Shown: positions 56,273 through 64,000 of the stretch, piece after piece | Layout: every line of letters begins with the position of its first letter | Numbering within the stretch: the first letter of the stretch is position 1 | NCBI GenBank assembly: GCA_934045905.1 | Contig: OW203762.1 | Location: 3,534,001 to 3,598,000, forward strand | Direction of reading: 5' to 3' | Source of the DNA: Leuctra nigra | Taxonomy: Eukaryota > Arthropoda > Insecta > Plecoptera > Leuctridae | Length of the DNA: 64,000 nucleotides | Program-made: the position numbers and the translations under genes | The notes under the pieces: model-generated | Seen by the model: the letters and a program-made list of their open reading frames with translations, nothing else | The model's database searches: none | What the model was told of the DNA's origin: nothing

Positions 56273-59178
56273 ACCTTTCAGGACCAAGCCTTAAAACAAT
56301 TTAAAATTACAATTTTTTTTCTTTATATGGCATCAAAACACTACAATTAAGATAATTTTTTTTTGTATATTTTTTTTACAACAATGAGATTAAAAATGGA
56401 TGGTGGGACACAGGTGTCCCGTCGGGCACTACGGGTAAGGTTTGCATTGAGAATCCGTATACATGTCACTTTGTATTTTATTAAGTTTATAAATTGGAAA
56501 CTATGGAAAATGACAGAAATTAAATAATATTTCAACATGGAATGAAACAATAAATTGACTCTTTCAATTAATTAATTAATAGTCTCTTAATAAAATTTAA
56601 GATATATGGAAAAACTTGTTGGTCAAATTATAACTTTTCTATTCTTTTAGATCTGAATGTCATGATACTTGGCAAAGCAGTTCCTCTCTTTGCTGCAACA
56701 TAAATATACTTTACAGTGCATACATTTGCTGAACGGTCTTGACTCCTTGGAAGCAATGCTGCATAGTTCGCAACGTCCACGAACCGCTACAAATTGAGGC
56801 CAATGACAGCCACGGTTGCCTGTGCGCATATCGTTTGGGACAGACATTCCGTTTCCTCGTCGCTTAGATGACTCACCATTCTGCTCACTCTTCCTCTTCC
56901 TGATGATTTCAGCGCTGGACCGACCTGTTCCACGTGACTCTGACATTGCCAATAGCCCCAGGGTTACCGCTCGACGATATTCCTTAACCGTCGTCTTCTC
57001 GTGAATTTGGCAATACACCACGTACGCGTTGACGAATGTGATGTCTAGCAGACCAAAAAACAAACGATGCCACCATTTTACTGATTTCCTGCTCACGCAG
57101 TAGAGGGCTCTCAACTGATCTGCGTGGTCAACGCCCCCCATATGGACATTGTAATCTTGGATTACGGTCGGACAGGTCACCGTAATCTTTGTGCCGTCTT
57201 TTTGTGTCCTCTGTACTGTCGAGCTTGCTGAACCATGGAAGTTGGATACAATATATACGCCCTTGTTGTCCATCCACTTGTACACGCCAATTTCCTGAGT
57301 GGACATCCTGTAATCCCAATCCCCCCTCTTCATTGTTTTGTCAGCAGGAAAATTGTCTGGCAATCCTTTGCGATTGCTTCGTATCGTGCCACACGCCAGA
57401 GTCAACTCAGTCTTCAACTTCTCCAACAATGGAAGAGAAGAGAAGAAATTATCAAAATAAACCATTCTGTTCTTGCCCCACTCATTTTTGGTAAGTTCCA
57501 AGACTACACGTTCACCAAGACCGTAGTCTTTGAACTCGTCACAGTCTTCTTCTTTACCTTGGTAAATTTTAAATTTCATGATAAATCCACATTGATCTGC
57601 CATACACCACAGTTTGTAACCCCGTTTGATGGGCTTCATTGGATTGTATTGCTTTAGCGAGCTCCTCCCTTTGAAAAGAATCATCGACTCATCAATGCTT
57701 ATTTGTCGACTTCCGTTGTACACAGTGGCAAACGTATCATTGAGGCTAGTAATCAGTGGACGCAGTTTATAAAGTTTGTCTTTATTGTTTACTGGGATCT
57801 GTGAATTATCATTCACATGCAACAACTTCAAAATTTGTTCAAAGCGATTACGGCTCATAGCTTCAGGAACAATGCGGACTCCCAAGTCCTGGCTGGTTGC
57901 CCAATAGTCCTTCCAGGATGGAAGACGGTGATAACCCATCAAGAAGTTGATACCAATAAAGGTTAGCAGTTCAGGCTTTTTTAGATTCAAAGATTTTCCC
58001 TTCTGTGTAGCGTAAAGATTTGTTTGATACACAATATTTTCCAATGTCGGTTCGATCAATGTCATAAAAATATCGGTCGGTGTCTCACACGCTGCAAACA
58101 AATCTTCTACAGCTCCTTCAGGATAGTTATAGCTTGTCACTGACGGATCTACACTCCGTTTCTTCCACTTCCGGTTCACAAGTGGTACTGCGGCCTGCTT
58201 TGCCCTACCTTTATTAGCTGGCGGATCTGTAGAACTTGCTGCGGCAGGCGTAGTAGAGGTTGAAGGACCAGCTGCCGAAGAAGCGTCAACGACCACAAGT
58301 GGTACTGTGGCCTGCTTTGCCCTGCCTTTCTTAGCTGGCGGATCTGAAGAACTTGCTGCGGCAGGAGTAGCAGAGGTTGAAGGACCAGATGCCGAAGAAG
58401 CGTCAACGACCACAACGTTGTCTTGTCGATCTCCATCCTCATCATCTGACAAAACTTGCTGCAATTCCGCGTTGAAGATCGTGTCAAAACGGTTGACACG
58501 AAGATCATCAGTGTCATCATCTTCTTCCAGATCCGTATCGCTTTCAATTGCATCGGGCAGGTCTTCGAGAAGAATTTCTTCAATGTCACCTCTTTTCATT
58601 AGGTTTTTAAAAACTTTACTTGACATCCTTGAATAATTCTGCAACAATGAATACATATTTATTAAACATGCTATGGATAACGTAATATATATTGCCATCA
58701 GAAAATTTAGTGAGTGAATGATGTAGATACAAATTTCATGCCGCATCTAAAAGTAGGGTTATAATCTCGTAAACAAAGAATGCACTAGCAGCCCGACGGG
58801 ACAACAGTGACCCAACGATATAATGAGCATTACTAATTACTTTTAGCAGTTTTCAGGTACAACAAATGATTACTCGTTAATCTAGAAGCATAAAGGTAAA
58901 CAAAACAAAAGTAAGTTTACTTACCAGGTCACAGCCTTCTAGGAAATAAATTCTTGAAACTTGCGCTTCAAAATCTGCCAGAAGAGCGCCGGAGTACTTG
59001 ATTACTGTCGCGATCTATCGTATTTCACGGGAACTACGTGAACAAGCACATTTCTAATGCATTCTCAACATATGACATGAGTGTCCCGTCGGGCTAGTAG
59101 TGGATTTAGATGAATGGATGCTAAGATAGACGCACTATTAGTAGTCGGGACACACATGCCCCGTCGGGCAAGAAAGGG
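56273..59178 (-). mobile_element. piggyBac transposon, apparently complete
   Basis: Flanked by TTAA (56269-56272 and 59179-59182). The right end reads CCCTTTCTTGCCCGACGG on the minus strand and the left end is a weaker match (ACCTTTCAGGACCAAG). Copies of TGTCCCGTCGGGCA or its inverse lie at 56415-56428, 58791-58803, 59082-59094 and 59158-59170, candidate transposase-binding sites. One intact transposase gene with a 5' UTR intron lies inside. Confidence 0.8.
56647..58626 (-). CDS. piggyBac transposase
   Basis: 659 residues from the ATG of MSSKVFKNLMKRG. I chose this start because a good acceptor (GTTGCAG, 58639-58641) lies 12 bp upstream and a donor (CTGG then GTAAGT) at 58925, giving a non-coding first exon; the 40 codons upstream are intronic. 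Order: acidic N terminus; two direct copies of about 42 residues (VVVDASSA-GPSTS ... KKGRAKQATVPLV); the DDE core with ISIDESMILFKGRSSLKQY, RMVYFDNFFSSLPLLEK and DYNVHMGGVDHADQLRALY (three catalytic Asp positions present); and a C-terminal Cys-rich zinc domain (CELCSIASKESRPFSKCMHC ... CCSKERNCFAKYH). Cuts and inserts DNA at TTAA. No stop or frameshift, so it may be active. An 88-codon shadow on the other strand is not a gene. Confidence 0.85.
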   Translation of the reverse strand: MSSKVFKNLMKRGDIEEILLEDLPDAIESDTDLEEDDDTDDLRVNRFDTIFNAELQQVLSDDEDGDRQDNVVVVDASSASGPSTSATPAAASSSDPPAKKGRAKQATVPLVVVDASSAAGPSTSTTPAAASSTDPPANKGRAKQAAVPLVNRKWKKRSVDPSVTSYNYPEGAVEDLFAACETPTDIFMTLIEPTLENIVYQTNLYATQKGKSLNLKKPELLTFIGINFLMGYHRLPSWKDYWATSQDLGVRIVPEAMSRNRFEQILKLLHVNDNSQIPVNNKDKLYKLRPLITSLNDTFATVYNGSRQISIDESMILFKGRSSLKQYNPMKPIKRGYKLWCMADQCGFIMKFKIYQGKEEDCDEFKDYGLGERVVLELTKNEWGKNRMVYFDNFFSSLPLLEKLKTELTLACGTIRSNRKGLPDNFPADKTMKRGDWDYRMSTQEIGVYKWMDNKGVYIVSNFHGSASSTVQRTQKDGTKITVTCPTVIQDYNVHMGGVDHADQLRALYCVSRKSVKWWHRLFFGLLDITFVNAYVVYCQIHEKTTVKEYRRAVTLGLLAMSESRGTGRSSAEIIRKRKSEQNGESSKRRGNGMSVPNDMRTGNRGCHWPQFVAVRGRCELCSIASKESRPFSKCMHCKVYLCCSKERNCFAKYHDIQI

Positions 59179-60130
59179 TTAAATTCAATGCAAGACACAT
59201 CTATGAGGGCTTTCTAGTCTTGTCATGTCGAGATACCAAAGAAGTCGTTTTGTCATGTAAAACACTTCTTAGCATGCCATTAGATATTCTAATATGATAG
59301 CATTATTTAGTGCTATCTGAAGGGTAATTGGAAATGAACAGTTTCCCATCAATTATAATGTAAAATAACATTTGACAACAATAATTTTAAAAGTATGGAA
59401 TCCAACACAGCGCTCTCCGTTAAAAGAATTCCTTAAAAATCGATCCATTTTTTAAAAGCTATCACTCGACAAAAAAGCCATCGGCCCAGAATTTATTTGG
59501 CAAAATGGAGTCGCCAAAAATAGTTTCGCTAAATCGATGTTTCTCTATACTCTACTTTATCATCATTTTATAATTACTCTAATTACTCCCAGACACGAAA
59601 TAAGATTCACGCATTCGATTCGTAAAGAATACATAATAAAATAATACAATTGCATTATTAACCAAGAAATAAATCAATTAACCTGCTAAACCTGCTATAA
59701 TTTTCTATGATTTTGAAATTAAATTTGAATTAGGTTTTTTAAATTCACAAGACATTGTTTGAAAAATCAATTTTAATTTTCCTCTTTAAAACATTGAGTG
59801 ATTCCTCAAACGGAGACAACATGCAGAGCGATCGCGTTTTATTCTAGAAATGATTTATGATTGTTCCGTGAATGTGATAACAACCAGCTATTTGTAATAG
59901 TTAACAGGCTCTCTTGTAAATATAGGTATGATCACTGATCGGAAGAAATATTATATGTGGGATGGGAAGTAGTTATTGATTAGTTCATTGCCGCAATACC
60001 GGTTATCAACAAAGTCTCCCCACCCCATCCCAAATAACTACCCCTTGTTGTCCGTGACTTTAATACCTTTGCTGTATTGCTGAAAGCCTATAGTGCAAGG
60101 GTGGTAGCTTCTCCCAGAGCAGATTGTACA

Positions 60131-61453
60131 TCGTGGGGCGCTGACCGAACCGTGATGCTCAGGTTGTACCGAGCACTAATTCGGTCTCGCCTCGATTACG
60201 GGTGCATCGTTTACTCCTCCGCAAGACCAACTATTCTTAAGTCGATAGATCCGGTGCACAACGCAGGCATCAGGCTGGCAATAAGAGCTTTTCGATCAAG
60301 CCCGGTGACCAGCCTATACAGCGAGTCTGGGGAGCCACCATTGGATATCAGGCGAAGATATCTCCTCTGCTGCTATGTGGCAAAGATGAAGGCTATGACC
60401 ACACATCCAGCACACGGCACCATCTTCCGCCCAGCATATAAGTCAACCTACCTTAAAAAGCCGAAGGTCACGAGACCTGTTGGAATAAGGTGGAGCGAGC
60501 TACTCCAAGAAGCTGACTTCACTTTGCCTACTATCCAGCAGATTGGATTCAGCGAAGTAGCTCCTTGGACTGTGCCCAGACCTAAGTGCCTTATGCACCT
60601 GACACAGTTCCATAAGACAACGACTCCACCTGCGATGTACCAGCAAATGTTTTTATCTCTACTTGACTCTTACCCCGACTATGCGATAGTGTATACTGAT
60701 GGATCTAAACTTGACGACGCTATTGGATGTGCGTACGTACTCGGTGGCATGCAAGTATGTTTTAAGTTAAACTCACATTGCAGTGTGTTTACATCAGAAA
60801 TGTATGCCATCCTCAAAGCCCTTAATTTTATAAAACAAGACGACCGGACTAGAACCGGAACACCCTATCCCAAAGACCATCTTGTACAGCAAGTACATGG
60901 TGCTCTGCTTGATTTACATTTTCAAGGGACAGTCGTCTTATTCTGCTGGGTCCCAGGTCACTCTGGGATACCTGGAAATGATCGAGCAGACAAAGCAGCA
61001 AAAGAAGGAGCTCTAAAGAACTACACAGATTACCGAGCTGTCCCAGCATCCGATTTAAAACTTCTATTCAAGAGAGAGTCCGTGAAGATGTGGCAGTCTT
61101 CATGGGACACTCTCTTGGATAACAAACTAAAGGCGATTAAGCCCCGCGTCGGCCCATGGCACTCGTCAGCACGTCGATCTCGGAGGGAGGAGGTCGTCGT
61201 TGCTCGACTCCGTATTGGACATACGCGCTTGACTCATGGATATTTAATGAATAGAGAGGAACAGCCACAGTGTGACACCTGTGGCGTTCCTCTCTCAGTC
61301 TATCACATACTAATAGACCTTGAAAAACACCGCCAAGCACGCCGTCGTCATCGTCTCGCGAGTGATCTAAGTGAGATGCTCGGAGACGATGAAAAATCAA
61401 TAGACGAGGTAATCGGCTTCCTAAAGGACACTATGATCTTAGAATTAATCTAG
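60131..61453 (+). pseudogene. LINE RT C terminus, RNase H and zinc-knuckle region
   Basis: 440 codons open to the stop at 61453, continuing the RT split at 54424. The RNase H motifs are AIVYTDGSKLDDAIG (Asp), SVFTSEMYAILKAL (Glu), and CWVPGHSGIPGNDRADKAAK (Asp and His). The terminal motif QCDTCGVPLSVYHILIDLEKH has Leu where the usual third Cys of this CCHC-like motif sits. The first 18 codons of the long frame (MLKAYSARVVASPRADCT) come from the inserted DNA. The best preserved part of this LINE, though cut off from its 5' half. Confidence 0.75.
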
Positions 61454-61794
61454 CCACGCACAGCACGACGCTGTAAGAAGTTTTAATCATAGACAAGTAG
61501 TTAGCTATAGTTTTGAACGAGCCAGGGCCAGTATTTATAAAAACGGCACCTGGCTCAATATGACCTTAGTTTTCACTGCAATTCCAGCTCATATTTTAAT
61601 CTAGACCGACTACTTTATTTTACATGATTGATTCGAACTAGCGTAGAACCTAGTCGATTTTAACTAATATGACAATCTTATTTAACATGACTTCGCTTAG
61701 CGATATATATATACATTATATTACAACACCTTGTTGTATGACTTGGCTGGCGCTGATAACCTCGCTGTTGAGCGCCATAAACCATAATATATAT

Positions 61795-61853
61795 GTCTAT
61801 AATAGTTTCGATGAAGTGACCTCTCAATCAGGGTGATTTTTTTTTGCGCCACC
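61795..61853. repeat. End fragment of repeat A
   Basis: gtgacctctcaatcaggg and tgcgccacccggta match the outer end of the palindromic repeat at 39.3-41.2 kb in inverse orientation. Confidence 0.5.
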
Positions 61854-62193
61854 CGGTAGCGTCTTTCCATACCCTAATCGAGCCCAACTCATTGATTTGA
61901 ATATTTGCATTTTACGCGCATTTAACGCCGAATCTATTCGGTATAACCAAACATTCTAACACTCTTATTCATAACAAAGCAGCTAAGTGAGTTGTCTCCG
62001 CAATATTGAAGGTTTTACTCACGTAATTGTTGACAGTTTGAAAGTAAAGAACATTGTTCGGAAAGTAGATTTACACACTTTATAAGAAAATACACATTTC
62101 TCGATGTCAAAATTCGGACACGAGACAAAAATGCATTCGATTATAATCAAGGCGAAACAAAATGAGCTGAAGAGGTTGGGTTTAATCAATAAT

Positions 62194-63381
62194 TGAGCGA
62201 GCGTAGCGAGCGTCACCACGGTACTCTTATGGCACTTTCTCTGTGTGTTTGTTTGTATGTTTTTTTTGTGGTCACAGCCCAGGTTAAACCGCTCAAGCAA
62301 TCGATCTGAAATTTTGTACACATACTAACATACTCTATGCGGTCCCTGGGATCGTTTTTGAACGGGCTCCCGTGATTGGTTCAAATTTAAAAAAAATTAT
62401 CTTTCGATTGGTTGCTTCGATCAATTTGAAATTTAGCAAAAACATTGCAACAAACATTGTACCCAATCATAAAAAGTTTTAGCCAAATCCTCCTATTGGT
62501 TTAAATTTAAAACCATTTTTCATGTGATTTTTGACATTTTTAACTAGAACAGATTGACCGATCAACTTAAAACTTCGCGTGGTCATTGGTACCAACATTT
62601 TAGGTATATTTGCCAATTTTCAGTCTAATCTGTCGTTATTTTCAAAAGTTTTGTCATTTTAAGGTCATTTTATTCCATAATCTTGAAAAATGTATACTAA
62701 ATTGTCATCCCTGCCTTCTTTAAGTTTCTGTTCCAAGGCAAAGCCTGTAGAGCAGCCAAGCTATCCACAATGTACAGTAAAATGAAAGCATTTTTAAGCT
62801 AGCGCATAAAATCGGATGCAGTACGAAGGCCAAATCCTCTAATTGGTTTAGTTTAATTAAGTTCAAATTTTGCATGGTGATCAAGACCAACTTAATATTA
62901 AATTTTACATATTGTAAGCCCAATCAGTATGAGCCAAGATTATATGGTTTTAAAATTGCCTACATTTCGTTTTAAATATTGGCAATTTCGTGTTTTGATG
63001 GCTTTAAGATATAATTTCTCTTAGTTTTATGTTAATCAACACAGATAAAATAAAATCACAAAATAGAAATTTTACAAAATGTTGGATTTTTAAGCAAAAT
63101 TTCGTGATTAAAAGTGATAAAACCATATAATCTTGGCTCTACCATTCAGTCAAGTATTAATTGTTATTTTACGAGTTTAGTATGGGATGTCACAAGAGAT
63201 TTCTGGAGAAGGTATGTAGGTAAGACTTCACGACACAATGGATCAGTTATTCATCCAGAGTATTATGGAGATTGAAAAATTGCAGAGAAAATCGTCTTGT
63301 GCCGTGTCGTGCATCGTTACTATGGGGATGTTGTATGTTCTGTGCTCGCTCATCAACGCGTTACACTGAGCGTTTTCCTAG
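62194..63381 (+). mobile_element. Helentron-like non-autonomous element, copy 3
   Basis: Starts TGAGCGAGCGTAGCGAGCG after ...caataat and ends GAGCGTTTTCCTAG before ttataatt, again a T/T context. Closely follows the 8615-9613 copy in inverse; the extra length here is explained by the MITE at 62929-63141. Non-coding; the frames at its edges are chance. Confidence 0.75.
62929..63141. mobile_element. MITE with 9-bp target duplication (Mutator-like)
   Basis: Inverted ends gagccaagattatatggttt and its inverse. Flanks ccaatcagt (62920-62928) and ccattcagt (63142-63150) differ at one base. The related copy at about 8.84 kb has one uninterrupted ccaatcagt at this point. 213 bp, non-coding. Confidence 0.75.
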
Positions 63382-64000
63382 TTATAATTATCATGAAAAT
63401 TAAATTGTTACCAAAATTTCAGGTCAACACCATAAGCATACGCAATAGTACGATATACCCCAAGTATCTAATTTTGGACTTCGCATTAATACCAACGAAT
63501 GTTTTGATCAGAATAGATTCTCTGATATTGTCAGCTAGGTTTATTGTAGGTCCAATATACCAATTTAAGATGGTTGTTAATAAGTGTTTTTGTGTTACAA
63601 AACAGGTACCAGGTGTTTAGGTGCTTAGGTAACTATACCTAAGGCTAAGGTTCTAAGAATTTACAGTTGGAAGTCACTTGAAGGACGACATAAAATAATT
63701 TGAATTGCTAGAAAATATTTTGTTCAGTTTTTAGTCTCAAAACAGTTGTATTGAGTTGGGCTCGATTAGGGTATGGAAAGACGCCACCCGGTATAATTAT
63801 TGTTTGTAGCATATATTTGGGTGATTGATTCCTTGGCAACGTTTCGCGAATAACCTTTGTGAAAAAACTACTTCATTCATATCACAAAGATTAGAAGAAA
63901 AAACTAGATTGTCATTCCATTATTTCCCGGCGCCTTTGATTTCTTCATTTGAAATGTAGCTTCGGTACAGAATTAGTATAGGCAATTTAATTGAATAATA

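Larger units (their letters stand above)
54430..60125. mobile_element. Unclassified 5.7 kb insertion in the LINE
   Basis: Flanked by gtaca (54425-54429 and 60126-60130). Removing it joins the LINE frame as S-G-T-S-W-G-A-D-R, so it is a clean insertion with a 5-bp duplication. Start gtggcctcccagacttc and end agagcagatt show no convincing inverted repeats or LTRs. Without the nested SINE and piggyBac about 2.5 kb remains, AT-rich and with no gene I can name. 54962-56268 and 59183-60125 therefore hold no gene. Confidence 0.5.
52020..61790 (+). mobile_element. I-group LINE, 5'-truncated and split
   Basis: Endonuclease end (52.0-52.4 kb), RT (52.9-54.4 kb), then after a 5.7 kb insertion the RT C terminus, RNase H and a degenerate zinc knuckle (60.1-61.45 kb) and a 3' UTR ending gttgagcgccataaaccata near 61790. 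RNase H plus FVDD in RT place it in the I superfamily (I/Nimb/Loa-like). It also carries the short LINE derivative at 52421-52873. 5' end lost at the LTR boundary. Confidence 0.75.
61854..63790. mobile_element. TIR element hosting a Helentron-like copy
   Basis: Inverted ends of about 38 bp: gcgtctttccataccctaat (61859 on) and cgattagggtatggaaagac (63762-63781). Without the Helentron-like insertion about 740 bp remain, non-coding. Neighbouring bases on both sides belong to ccacccggta-type ends, so the exact target duplication is unclear. Confidence 0.6.

Overview
This 64 kb window is AT-rich animal nuclear DNA, most likely from an arthropod. An insect, perhaps a hemipteran, is my guess; nothing in the sequence proves it. 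The evidence is spliced transposase genes with GT-AG introns, Helentron-type rolling-circle elements, tRNA-like and 5S-like sequences, and many nested transposons. I found no host gene that I would name with confidence. Almost everything I can explain is mobile DNA, often three or four insertions deep.

Layout. 0-7 kb: fragments of a foldback repeat, a TIR element carrying a tRNA-like module, a hAT MITE, a TTAA-flanked MITE, two hairpin elements, and two duplicated exons (minus strand) coding a highly charged coiled coil, one of them swollen by a 93-bp in-frame minisatellite. 8-15 kb: a 5S rRNA-like sequence, two copies of a Helentron-like element, a second rolling-circle-like family, a short LINE derivative and several MITEs. 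16.5-32.8 kb: one large Tc1/mariner-type element with 905-bp terminal inverted repeats and TA target duplications. It contains a three-exon transposase whose second intron (9.9 kb) is filled by a foldback element, a LINE inside that, and a tandemly triplicated rolling-circle-like element inside the LINE. 33.1-37.2 kb: an apparently intact hAT transposon with a perfect 8-bp target duplication. 39.3-41.6 kb: a compound of palindromes. 44.5-47.1 kb: an exon of a second hAT-type protein next to a 75-bp minisatellite of about 25 units that stays open in several frames. 47.4-52.0 kb: a decayed Ty3/gypsy LTR retrotransposon. 52.0-61.8 kb: a decayed I-group LINE split by a 5.7 kb insertion that itself contains an apparently intact piggyBac transposon (56.3-59.2 kb) and a SINE. 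61.9-63.8 kb: a TIR element containing a third Helentron-like copy, which in turn carries a MITE with a 9-bp duplication.

The elements date each other. Several insertions can be checked against an empty copy of the same target within the window: 11861 and 11127 against the LINE copies and the repeat at 14.1 kb, 20443 against the LINE reading frame, 62929 against the copy at 8.8 kb, and 54430 against the LINE frame. The best candidates for a still-active system are the piggyBac, the hAT at 33 kb, and the 16.3 kb Tc1-type element with its spliced, uninterrupted DD35E transposase.
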